A stretch of 64,000 nucleotides of DNA from Mayamaea pseudoterrestris (Eukaryota > Bacillariophyta > Bacillariophyceae > Sellaphorales > Sellaphoraceae), in assembly GCA_027923505.1 (NCBI GenBank), contig BROI01000002.1, positions 1,488,001-1,552,000 on the forward strand, read 5' to 3'. This document shows, in pieces, positions 30,501 to 39,908 of the stretch (its first letter is position 1; the number at the start of each line of letters is the position of its first letter). A program made the translations under genes and the position numbers. Below the pieces are notes generated by a model. The model was not told the DNA's origin, did no database searches, and saw only the letters and a list, made by a program, of their open reading frames with translations.

Positions 30501-31663
30501 CTGTCCGCTGAAGATCCGCTGCCGAGTGGTGTTTGTGACGGTTCACGCATAATCAGCGTTGGAAGTTGGTAGTCGTCCTCACGATCGACACATTGGCCGT
30601 TGCGGCTGGCAAAAGGATTGCTAGAAGCAAAGCCGGCGTCAAGCAAGGCTGCTTTTGAAGCCTCTTCGTCAGACAACTCGTCAGAGTCGAAGTTATCGTC
30701 GCTCGTGCACCCTTCCAGCGCAATGCCTGCATTTGGCTCATTTTCTTCTGCTCGTTGCGTGTCGACACGGCCATCTCCTTGCACCTCGAAACCATTCTTG
30801 ACAGGACTGCTCACCGTCAAACCCTGAAAGATGTTTGCCAAGGCATCTACGATATCCAAATCACCTGCCGCATCTTCCTCGCCCTTGTCCTCGACTTCAT
30901 CATCGTCCGAGGTCAATTCGATACGTTGAAACATGTCAATCATCTCGTCCAATTGCTGCAGTTGTTGCTGCTGATCGTCGTCGCCCCCGTCGTCGCACAC
31001 AGGAAGGTCATTCACTTTTGAAATTTGCTGCTGCTGCTGCTGCTGCTGATTCTCGGCATCGTCCTCATCATCACTCGCCGAAAGATCAAACAATTGTACA
31101 TGCTGACCTTGCAAATTTGGTTGTTGCTGCTGCTGATTCTCGTCATCGTCCTCGTCATCACTCGCCGAAAGGTCAATCACTTGCACATGTTCCTGTTCCT
31201 GCTGCTGCAGCTGATTGTCGTTGTTGCTCACTCTGAAAGTATCACTCTCGTCGTCGTCCTCGTCATCACTCGCCGAAAGGTCAATCACTTGCACATGTTC
31301 CTGTTCCTGCTGCTGCAGCTGATTGTCATCGTCGTCCTCGTCTTCCTCGTCATCGCTCGCTGAAATGTCAATCACTTGTACATGTTCCTGTTGCTGCTGC
31401 TGATTATTGTCGTCGTCGTCCTCGTCACCGCTCACAGAAAGATCAATTACTTGTACATTCCGCTGTTGCTGCTGCTGGACAAATCTTTGCTGCTCGTTTG
31501 GCGCTGGCTCGACAGCATGCTGATGGTGCTGATCGTTGTCCGGATCAGGCTCTGCTTCCTCCACAATCGTATCAATATCCGAATCATTCAAAATGGCTTC
31601 CAAAAAGTAGTCGTCCTCCAGAAGATCGTCGTCGTCGTCGTCCTGCAGTTGTTTATACTCCAT
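27524..31663 (-). CDS. Poly-SIM, Tudor-like, C5-methyltransferase-like protein (gene B), 1330 aa
   Basis: Three exons on the minus strand: 31663-29434, 29355-28240, 28170-27524 (introns 78 and 69 nt; donors GTACGT and GTGAGT). Exon lengths 2230, 1116 and 647 close in frame. Residues 70-230 hold about six repeats of the type VQVIDLSASDDEDDD separated by poly-Gln: a hydrophobic core followed by acidic residues, as in SUMO-interacting motifs. Further SIM-like sites are IELTSDDDE and YVEISSDDE. Then come a basic linker, a helical region (EFGLQRIAEQI) and a novel middle region. At about 1032-1085 is a Tudor-like module (LGMWVRKMFDEYHVGRV, TYDDGDNEEYEGSELL). Methyltransferase motifs: I, ELFCGRGRVA (about 1104); II, VISVDNDRFS; IV, FGSPPCTTFT with the catalytic Cys (about 1161); VI as MIENPD; then YCAFGRDEMKPTHLWTN. 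ENP and KPTxLWTN are typical of phage- and virus-type C5 enzymes. Probably nuclear; target (DNA or RNA) unknown. Confidence 0.85.
30974..31456 (-). repeat. Coding minisatellite encoding the SIM/poly-Gln array
   Basis: About six units encode [VIL]-x-D-L-S-A-S-D-D-E plus a Gln-rich spacer. Two units near 31165-31220 and 31273-31328 are nearly identical at DNA level, offset by about 108 bp (36 codons), indicating recent duplication. A perfect CTG/CAG microsatellite (7-8 units) sits at about 31029-31050. Copy number is expected to vary between strains. Confidence 0.75.
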
Positions 31664-31825
31664 ATTGTTTCGTCGAAAAATTCAGCAAGTCACCAAGACA
31701 GTCAATGCTGTTGATGCAGATTCAGTGCAGTGAAGCCGTCCCTCTTGTCGACCGCAACTTGCAGTTTGCGCGCCTCCAACCCCCCAGGCGCCGTGGAAGG
31801 CTTCCATGAGAGAGTCATATTGCTC

Positions 31826-31895
31826 CACGCTGCTGCGAATGAGCAGCGTGATGCCATGGCGATCATGGTGCACACATCATAATATTATGATGTGT
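31826..31895. promoter_or_regulatory. Hairpin plus long perfect palindrome upstream of gene B
   Basis: CACGCTGCT (31826-31834) pairs with AGCAGCGTG (31842-31850) around a 7-nt loop. After 21 bp there is a perfect 24-bp palindrome at 31872-31895 with half-site ACACATCATAAT. The pair sits about 165-230 bp upstream of the gene B start codon at 31663. It may be a dimeric factor site or a cruciform-forming element. The rest of 31664-32040 shows no gene. Confidence 0.45.
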
Positions 31896-32040
31896 TGCGG
31901 CGGAATCAACTCGCGCATTTTGTTGTTGTCGCTGCGGTTTCAACAAGTACCGCAGCGACTGATCGCCAAATGACTGGACGCGCACCTCGTTTTCTCACGG
32001 CAAAGAAGCACGAGTACTACGCCTATGCTTTTGAAGTCCT

Positions 32041-32256
32041 CTAACCCCAGCTCAGCAACACCAAGTCTAGCTGTTCACGGCCAAGCGCGACAGGTATAAG
32101 CATGGTACCGTCTTGCAGCATCTTTCTGCCTAGAATCCGTTCCGATACACGTTTTCGCCCAATTGCGACTGGAAGAAAAAAACAAGAGCTTATACTAGAT
32201 TTACAACTACACTTGCAAGCGGTTAAGGGATGACTCCATAATCCAACTGGCTTCAG
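32041..32256 (-). pseudogene. Remnant of a methyltransferase-like 3' end downstream of gene A
   Basis: A block at about 32210-32256 repeats, with few differences, the gene A segment 32343-32389 that encodes SQLDYGVIPEP, including the word GATGACTCCATAATCC on the plus strand. It lies after the gene A stop at 32292. Further on in transcript direction is a polypyrimidine tract with CTTCCAG (splice-acceptor-like) and an open stretch ending LGREQLDLVLLSWG. The arrangement suggests a partial duplication, or the eroded tail of a third family member, possibly with an alternative last exon. Confidence 0.4.
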
Positions 32257-32291
32257 CAAATGGAAGAATTATTAAGCGATTATACTAAATT

Positions 32292-34699
32292 TTACAGGTC
32301 TCTCCCCTTACTCTCCAAGTAAGCATCCACATAGCGTGACACTACACATGCAAGTGGTTCAGGGATGACTCCATAATCCAACTGGCTTCGGCCCTTCTCG
32401 GTTTTTTCACCCTTCGCGCGACGTATGTGTCGGTGCTGATGGTCACGCAAACATATATTTTCACAAGTATATGTAGCAAGGCGAAGGGCCAAGCCTTTAT
32501 TGTTCGTCCACAAATGCGTTGGCTTGTTTTCGTCGCGACCAAAAGCACAGTAATTGACTCGGACCGTCAACAAACCCAGAGAACGCTTCATTAGCTTCAT
32601 CAATGGAGTGTGATCCATTACCCCGACAGGATTTTCAATCACGAAAATTGCCTTTTGATTATACTTTCGAATTGCCAACAAAAGCTCCAATACCTTGAGT
32701 ACATGAAAGTTGTGCTCATGAGCAAGCTGTGTCTTTTCCATATGCCCACCCACTTTCCGATGTTTGCCACCACTCACGCGAGTATTTGTAACACAGTCTG
32801 GTGAAGCCCACACAAAATGAGGTATACCTCCAAGGGACTCCCGAATGTCGTGAATTGTGAGCGAGCACAGATCCATCTTATGCGTGGCGTTTGAGTATGG
32901 ATCAATGTCAACCGACATTACTTTAAATAGACGTTGATGGAAGTAATCTGCGTGAAAGATGTGAGAAGCGACAAAAAGTTTCAACTGGAACAAACACAAA
33001 CCACTCTTACCTGTGATCACGCCTCGGCCGCAACATAACTCGAGCGCGCGAAAAGACTGCCCAAGCAACGGAGACACTATACGATCCCGATTCTGACGGA
33101 ACTTCAATAGCTCATGATACTCCATTTCCTCTTGGTCGCCATCTTCGTGGGTTACCTGCCATGCTTGAACCTTCTTTCCGTCCTCGTTGGCATCCAAAAA
33201 ACGTACACCAGTCACTTTCCCCATGAAGTATTCACCGTCAAACATTTTTCGAACCTTCATCCCTATGCAAGGCGTCCACACATGGTTCAGGGGATTATAC
33301 AATGCCTTGTCACGAATCGCCTTGGAAGTCGCCGCTAGTGCATCGTCATTGAACGGTTGGCCTAACTTGCATGCATCATTCCATGGTTCCAATACCTCGT
33401 CCGTCCAAAAGTCAACCTGTCGCCATAGCTGGCTCCTCGCCATGCAAGCGCTGTAGGCATTGCCATTCTTGAGAATATCTGATGCGACCGAAGATGCACC
33501 CAAAGATTCCCTTGATAGGCTGGCGTCGCTTAGCGCGTCCGAGTCATCTACCTTTGCGTTCCTGTCCTCAATGAAATCCTTTGGATTGTCCTCGTCAAAT
33601 TCTTTTTCTATCCGCGTCGTTAATGCGGCCGGCCATGGCCGAATCGTACTTAGCTCACACGCCGAATTCATATAGACGACAATGAGCTGAGCAATGTGGT
33701 GTGGAACAGTGTTTAAAGTATGCGGTCCCCAAGTTTCAATATCATATAATGGCTCGCGCATGCGCGATAAAAGACGTCCACGAAGTATATCATCATTGAC
33801 CCATAATGTGAACGGCTGGGCACCATGCACAAAGGACACCTTCTGCTGCAAATTCATGGAGCAAAGTCGTTGTCCGCGCTCCATTTCTATCAAATCATTT
33901 TCAGCTTCGCTTTTAGTCCTGACAATCACAGGCACGTCACCAAATGTTTGGCTGGCATACGCGAGTGCATCCAGCATACTGTTAAAATCAGTATCGGCAG
34001 ACGCGAACAGGAAATCAGGAATGCTAGCTAGACTCATACACGCATCCGCTATATAGACTGGATCAGTTGGAAGGACGTTCACCTCCCAATCTCGGAGCAA
34101 GAATTCGTCTTTGAGAGTTATTTGTTCTGGACGCAACAGAAAAGTCAGTGTGAATTTCGTCAACAAGCGGCGATTGAAAGTCAGTGTAAATTTCGTCAAC
34201 AAGCGGCGATTTGAGTCGATCCACACAACGTACCATGACCAATCATCAAACAGCGGAAACATGTTTTTTGATAGTCCGACGGATTCTTCACTCTGTTGGT
34301 AACCTCGCAGTCCCGGGCCCAACACTTTTTTACAGGTGTGGCTGATGGAGTCTGTAACATATCAATCAAATCTTCTGCAATAGCTTGAAGTCCGAACTTA
34401 GGGCGCGCCTTGTCGATAATTGGTGGCAAAGCTTCCAATGGTATATTTGCTAAGGGAGGAGCATAGTTGTATCGGAAAACGGACAGTAAGGCATGTGTGA
34501 CGTTGTGTCCAACCTTATTCTCTCCTCCCAACCCTGCCAAATACTCTTTGAAAAACGATGGCACAGGTGGATCAGGTTCACAGGGAATCCAAGAGTCGCC
34601 TAATTGGTCGTGGTCGTCGATGCTTTCAGAGTCTACAGAATTGGACGATGGCGGAGGCTGGCTTCGCTTAGATCGCTCAATCTCCTTCTTGTCGCTCAT
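32292..34699 (-). CDS. Tudor-like, C5-methyltransferase-like paralogue (gene A), at least 745 aa
   Basis: Exons 34699-34234, 34126-33011 and 32947-32292; introns of 107 nt (donor GTACGT) and 63 nt (GTAAGA). The middle exon is 1116 nt, the same length as in gene B, and both introns sit at the same positions as in B. Order of parts: helical region with KFGLQAIAEDLIDML; middle region with FTLWVNDDILRGRLLSRM (B has FTLWVNSPALCQRLLTM); Tudor-like module IGMKVRKMFDGEYFMGKV (about 443-500); motif I, ELCCGRGVIT; motif II, VMSVDIDPYS; motif IV, WASPDCVTNT (PDC instead of PPC, catalytic Cys kept); VIENPVG; YCAFGRDENKPTHLWTN; and VIPEPLACVV near the end. The ATG at 34699 is the first in this exon, but the frame is open upstream to a TGA at 34862 and continuous with the next reading frame, so the true N-terminus may be longer. 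Confidence 0.82.
34141..34212. repeat. 36-bp tandem duplication inside gene A intron 1
   Basis: Two adjacent 36-bp copies (34141-34176 and 34177-34212) differ at about two positions and make up two thirds of the 107-nt intron. Without one copy the intron would be 71 nt, close to the 78 nt of the gene B counterpart. The repeat is open in the exon-2 frame but not in the exon-1 frame, so it is not expected to be coding. Confidence 0.75.
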
Positions 34700-34861
34700 T
34701 ATTACTGCAGATGACTCGTCACAGATCGCATGCTTTCGTTTCTTGCTTCCCTTCTTGCACCAATTGGCTTGACTCTGCGGATTGATGTTACGCTGGACCG
34801 CTACTGATGCGCCGGTCTCGATACGCCGTTTGCCTTTGGCGGTCGACTGATTCGACTGAGC

Positions 34862-36085
34862 TCAACGTGCTCTTTTCGACCGGAAATAGTGTACCAGTAC
34901 TTCGATAGAGTCATCGTCTTTCGCATCAGCGTTGGCTTGTACTATCGGGTGATCACCAGGCTTCACAAAAACTAATTCGCCAGCGACAAACGGAGCTTGA
35001 GTATTGCGAGTCGACTCAATGTCTTCGTCGTCAACGTCGTCATCCGAAACTTCATCATCAAAATCGTTGCTATCAACTGCCAGAATGCGGCCCGCAGGTT
35101 TGTCATCAGTCGAGCTGTTCTTATCCGTTTCGTCGTTGTCAAACAATTGGCGAGGGCGCGCAGCAGGTTTCGCACTGGTGCGGTTATGCTGCCGAGAACC
35201 AGAACCATCGGTAACCAATGCCGTAGCTTCAAGCTCGTTCAAACGTCGTTCCTCATTCAACGGGTCAAGAGTGTTGGTTGGACTGCCTCCCGAAGCATCC
35301 GAAGGCGTCACGAGCGACGCGCCCGCTTGGCTGGCCGTCTCCCGAGCCTCCACCTTGTTTCGTGGAGCACTGGCTTCTGTCGCCGCCAAAACTTCCTCGG
35401 TGACCATTCGCTTGCAATTTGAGCATGGCACAACACATTCCGCGTATTCGTCTGGGACCACAGTGTATCTGACAACCACATACCAATCGTCTTCTACAAA
35501 AGTTGGGGCAGATTGAATCGTTGCTTTACGTAGTCGTATCTTTGTTTGCGGTGCATCTCCATCGGTCGTAATCTTCACTCCTACTTCGACCTCTTCCGCC
35601 ATCCATTTGTAGTTTGGAGGAACTATGGCGTGTTTCGGCTCGATCGCCGGCACTTTGACAATGGACATTGGAGGTGACTGCGACTCCATGTCCAGCCTTG
35701 CACCGCCGTCCACGCATCGGCCTGCGGTACTCGTAGTCGAGCTTGATCCACCAGTGCTTCGTCGAGCAGGAGGCTTCTTGTTCATCCAAGACTCGTCTTC
35801 CGCGTTGCTCTTGCGAGCAAATCCTGCTGGTTTAGTAGCAGCAGCAGCAGCAGCAGCAGCCTCGTCCTCATCTTCTTCCGTGGACGAGATTTCAATGATT
35901 TCATCATTTCCTCCTGACTTCTTTTCAAGCTTGACCTCCAGTTTGACTTTGACGGAAGGACGCGCCGTTTCTGAATCCGAGTCGCTTGGCACCGAAATGA
36001 TTTCAATGTCGCCGCCGTTTGAGGCTCGGCCTTGGTCGTCGGCAGCAGCAGCAGCAGCAGCAGGCGCCTTGGCAATGCCATTCAT
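34862..36085 (-). CDS. Acidic SIM-bearing protein or N-terminal part of gene A, 407 aa
   Basis: ATG 36085 to TGA 34862. The N-terminus has two SIM-like motifs (IEIISVPSDSDSE and DEIIEISSTEEDEDE), poly-Ala tracts, and a disordered Ser/Arg stretch. A folded-looking middle follows (NYKWMAEEVEVGVKITTDG, DDWYVVVRYTVVPDEYAE, VVPCSNCKRM), and near the end a Tudor/BAH-like start, AGELVFVKPGDHP. The frame after the TGA stays open for 54 codons and runs straight into gene A, giving a Lys/Arg-rich segment (KKGSKKRKH). So this is either a separate tandem gene ending 162 bp before the gene A ATG, or the true N-terminal half of gene A with the stop bypassed by splicing or created by mutation. The SIMs and acidic character parallel the N-terminus of gene B. 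Confidence 0.65.
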   Translation of the reverse strand: MNGIAKAPAAAAAAADDQGRASNGGDIEIISVPSDSDSETARPSVKVKLEVKLEKKSGGNDEIIEISSTEEDEDEAAAAAAAATKPAGFARKSNAEDESWMNKKPPARRSTGGSSSTTSTAGRCVDGGARLDMESQSPPMSIVKVPAIEPKHAIVPPNYKWMAEEVEVGVKITTDGDAPQTKIRLRKATIQSAPTFVEDDWYVVVRYTVVPDEYAECVVPCSNCKRMVTEEVLAATEASAPRNKVEARETASQAGASLVTPSDASGGSPTNTLDPLNEERRLNELEATALVTDGSGSRQHNRTSAKPAARPRQLFDNDETDKNSSTDDKPAGRILAVDSNDFDDEVSDDDVDDEDIESTRNTQAPFVAGELVFVKPGDHPIVQANADAKDDDSIEVLVHYFRSKRAR

Positions 36086-36381
36086 GTTTATGCTTTACGT
36101 CCACAATGCAAAAAGGCAACTGTGCAAGAGTAGTAGAAGGAACACGGACACCAAGTTATGTCATCAATGAAGCCATTTGCACGAAAGATCCAAGACAGTT
36201 GCAATCAACGCACGAACGTGTGACAAGGCGCGGTTGCCGCGCTTTCGCGGGAAATCAAAAAAGTCGCATTAGTACTCGTTTGCACCGGAGCGACATGGCG
36301 TGACAGACAAACAAGGTCGGCTGCCGCCGTTAGCACTGACCCAGCCTTTGGAGTTGGATGACAGGTTGGCCTATCAGTGGG

Positions 36382-36567
36382 CGGTTGGGTAGCTATCCGA
36401 CTATGGCCTGCACACAACTGCCGTAGCTATCAGCCTTGTGCGGGACCTGTTCGCAAGAGGCTCTTCCTAGTACTGTTCGCAAGACACAGCGGTCGGGTAG
36501 CTATCGGTCTATTGCCTACATAAGCATCACGCCTACAGTTCGCAAGATACAACGGTTGGGTAGCTAT
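36382..36567. repeat. Degenerate interspersed repeat cluster
   Basis: Three copies of CGGTYGGGTAGCTAT (36382-36396, 36490-36504, 36553-36567) alternate with three copies of GTTCGCAAGA (36449-36458, 36475-36484, 36538-36547). The cluster lies in the 839-bp gap 36086-36924 and is not coding. It could be an eroded satellite or a bound regulatory array. I see no other feature in the gap. Confidence 0.5.
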
Positions 36568-36924
36568 GTGACATTAAATGTCGCAATGGGTTACGCACTC
36601 ACGCACACAGGACGCACAAACTACTATCGAGCCCGTTCCGGGTCAGTGACTTATGCGTGCTGTCGCGATGGCGACCGTGTCGCTTATAAAAAAAGTTGAT
36701 GGATGGTGCTTGCGCTAACTAAAAACTATGCTTGGTCTTTTTGTTGGAGGCTACGCTGCATCTAACATGACATCAATGGACCATTACTCGGACAAGAACG
36801 CTAAGCTCAGATGACAACGCCCTTCTAACTTTTGCTTACTACCGCTGCAACACTCCAGTATTAACCATTCTTTATAGGTAGATATCCAACTTTTGGTGCA
36901 TATCAGCACCGCTACGCAGCCAAA

Positions 36925-37621
36925 TTACGAGCTGGCAACAACATCCTCCATGGGAGTAGCAGCAGCACCAGCCGCAGCACCATCCTCGCCAGCTGCCTTG
37001 TCATCCTTTGGCTTGTCACCCCGGCGGCCGCCACCACCTCTGCCTCTTCCACCACCACCACCACCTTCGCCTCTTCCGCCTTCCGCTCCCACGGGACGAG
37101 GTCGGCGCTTGCGCACGGGAGGCTCAATCGGACCGCCGCCGGGAGCCGTCACGTTAATGGCCTTTTGACGGTCGCCCTCCAGCTCCGTCTCGAATTCCAC
37201 CAATGTGCCTTCGGCCTGTAACAAATAGAAAATGATATATTAGTACGTTCGATGGTAGTATACTGTTTTAATCCAGTTGCCATCAAATCCCAAACATTTT
37301 CAACAACTGCGTCCAGGGTCATTGTGCGACGCCATCAAAATGACTCACCAGAGTGCGGTATTTTCCCTCTGGAGCCACAATGGAGGTCTGATGAACAAAA
37401 ATATCCTCTTTCGTGTCGTCACGGGTAACAAAGCCGTAACCCTCTGGCGAAAATGAATGAAACAAGAGTGTGTGAGGAACATGTCAAAATACGACACGCA
37501 TGATTCGCGTTCGCGATGAAAGTAACATTCGCGTCTCGTCCATCAGGTTTCGCACCAGCCTCCACTATCGTTACTTACTTTGGTTCGAAAACCACTTGCA
37601 GACACCTTGGACCTTGGACAT
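36925..37621 (-). CDS. Cold-shock-domain RNA/DNA-binding protein with RGG-like tail, 142 aa
   Basis: Three exons on the minus strand: 37621-37579 (43 nt), 37443-37349 (95 nt), 37215-36925 (291 nt); introns of 135 and 133 nt with GTAAGT and GTGAGT donors. The short first exons are easy to miss. The product starts MSKVQGVCKWFSNQKGYGFV. It has RNP1 (GYGFVTR) and RNP2 (DIFVHQTSI), closes the barrel with EGTLVEFETELEGD and KAINVTAPGG, and ends in a Gly/Arg-rich region. This is the full cold-shock domain of Y-box and algal NAB1-type proteins, which bind single-stranded RNA or DNA and act in translation control or stress response. Single-domain length is normal for the family. Confidence 0.9.
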
Positions 37622-37731
37622 GTTTCGTATAAGTTGGATCGACAACGCAAAATCACACGCGGGTTGTGGATCGACGCGGATCAGCTTGGACGGCCATCCA
37701 TTCGCGCAATCGTCTTGCCATCCGTCGGTCA

Positions 37732-37739
37732 TGACGTCA
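37732..37739. promoter_or_regulatory. TGACGTCA CRE-like site, extended by ACGTG
   Basis: CATGACGTCACGTGCG combines a CRE palindrome with an overlapping G-box core (CACGTG), a strong bZIP-type target. It lies in the 391-bp divergent interval between the cold-shock gene start (37621) and the LRR gene start (38013). Confidence 0.4.
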
Positions 37740-38012
37740 CGTGCGTGAGTCGTGTTTTAGTACCGAAGCGACTTGAATAATGAGCAACTACCGTTCTTCC
37801 ACTTGCTACGGTAGCTTTGGTAGGTTTTTCACGTCTTGCTACACTTTCCACGCCATGGCTGCGTAGAGAAACGTCTGTTCCTCATTGCTTCCTCGCCAAC
37901 CCAGGAGCATGTTCTTCCGATCCCTTCGCCATGACTTGTTTTCGTGCCTCCTCTGGCACTATCACTCGCTCGAGCAAGTCAAAACAACTACATTACAAGC
38001 AGCAACGACAAG

Positions 38013-39908
38013 ATGGATGTGGAGGAAGCTCACCCTGCAGCGACTGGCTCGAACCTGTTTCGCCACTCCAACGAAGGAACCACCATGGATCCAAGCAGCA
38101 CAGCGAACCAGCCGCGGGTCATTCCACTGGACGACGACAAGCACGGCTGCTGCACCAAGCGAGTCATTGGCTTGCTTCTCATCACGCTCATTGTCATTGG
38201 AGCAGTGATTGGTGTCTCGCTTGGATTGACGCTGGGCAAGAATGCCAACGAATCGTCGTCAGCATCATCATCCACTCTCACCACTGCGGATTACGAACTG
38301 CGGTACAATACGTTTCGCTCCCTGCTAGCATCGGCGGAAGGCGATTCGAGCGGCTTTGTCAAAATGGATTCGCCGCAGTCGCAGGCGCTCGAGTGGCTCG
38401 TCTACAAGGACAAGATTGTTGAAATGGACAGTGACAGCAAAATGACTGAAACGAGCGATTTCAAGCTCGTGCAGCGGTATGCAGTCATTGTCTTGCTCTT
38501 TGCACTCAGCGGAAGCAACTGGCAGCAAGATACTTTGGAGACGCCTTTTTCCAAGCTGGATGAGTGCAAGTTTGAAGGTATTACGTGCCGAAGCCAAGGA
38601 GAAATTACGCGCCTCGAGTGGCCTCTGAAGGAGCTGGTTGGCGCGCTGCCGGACGAAATAGCCTTGCTGACGGCGCTCGAAACGCTCGACCTGAGTAGCA
38701 ACGACATTGAAGGAGTCATCCCGGAGCGTCTGTTCGAGCTGACTGAACTGCGTAAGTTGCATGCGCGTCGCGTCGTGTAATAAACGCTTCACCTTGCCTC
38801 ACACCCTACTCGTCTCGCGTATTCAGGCTCTCTCATTTTGGAATCAAACAGGTTCACGTCGACCATCAGTCCCGACTTTAACAAGCTCAGTCGCCTCGAG
38901 GAGCTCTCGCTCAGTGTCAACTACTTTTCTGGAAGTTTTCCCGAGTCAATAGGAGCCATGACGTTACTCAAACGACTTGAACTCACAAACAACCGATTCA
39001 CTGGCACCATTTTTGACACTCTGCTCAAGCTTACCAACTTGGAAATAATGGACCTTGGGGCTAGCGGATTCACTGGAACCTTTCCAGATTCGATTGACCA
39101 GCTTTCAAGCCTCCACACGCTTTCCCTATCCAACGTTGAATTTGCGGGAACCCTTCCCGGCACCATTGCCAATCTAACCAACCTTGAAAGCTTCACGCTC
39201 TTTTCTCCGACGCTGACCGGGACGTTCCCAAGCATGATTGGACAGTTAACGAACCTAGGTACGTTGCAGGATTTCGCGGATCCGCCGCTCTTGCTGCAAA
39301 ATGTTTTACTCACGCATTAATTCATTTCTGCAGAGGGTCTCATGATTCAAAATACACACATTAGCGGAACGATACCAAGTGAGATCGGTAAACTTACCAA
39401 GCTTACAAAGATTGTCATTCAAGCGACGGACATGACTGGAACCTTTCCAACCGAAATGGGACGTCTGACTCGGCTAATCGACGCGCTCTTCGAGTAAGTT
39501 GCAAAAAGGAAGCGCTAAGAATGATGCCAACGCTCGCTATCAAACTCATCTTGCCGTTCATTACAGTATCAACTCGTTTTCGGGTCATGTCCCGACTGAA
39601 ATTGTCAATCTCAAGTCCTTGCGTACGTAAAAATGAGCGAGTGATTGCGAAAACCATTCGCATCGCTCCATCGTTTACTCACCCAACCACGTCTTTTGTA
39701 TTCAGGCGAGTTGAACATTTACCAGAACGACTTTACGGGTGACATTGAGTTTGTCTGCCAAATGCCCGAGCTTGGATACTTCTTTAGTTGCGGGGTAACG
39801 TGCGATTGCTGCTTCAAAACGTGCGAGGACTGCGCCAAGGTGAACGGAGTGGCGCCGGAAGGTTGTAGCACGACAACTTCGGCTGGTAATGGAACCAGAG
39901 CTTTGTAA
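38013..39908 (+). CDS. Membrane-anchored leucine-rich-repeat protein, 529 aa
   Basis: Five exons: 38013-38751, 38827-39258, 39334-39493, 39567-39622, 39706-39908. Introns are 72-83 nt and the frame closes exactly. A cytoplasmic N-terminus (MDVEEAHPA) leads to one transmembrane helix (about 50-75, IGLLLITLIVIGAVIGVSLG). Then comes the N-cap region common in diatom LRR proteins (SPQSQALEWLV, LVQRYAVIVLLFALSG, CKFEGITC), followed by about nine plant-type LRRs (LxxLxxLxLxxNxxxGxIP, for example LETLDLSSNDIEGVIPE and NTHISGTIPSEIG) and a Cys-rich cap (FFSCGVTCDCCFKTCEDC). Type II orientation puts the LRRs outside. No kinase domain. Probable surface recognition or cell-wall protein; exon borders fall near repeat borders. 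Confidence 0.88.

Noticed and set aside
34127-34325. Continuous reading of gene A intron 1 as protein with a doubled NRRLLTKFTLTF peptide
   Set aside because: The frame differs from exon 1, strong GTACGT and TTGCGTCCAG splice sites flank it, and gene B has an intron at the same place.
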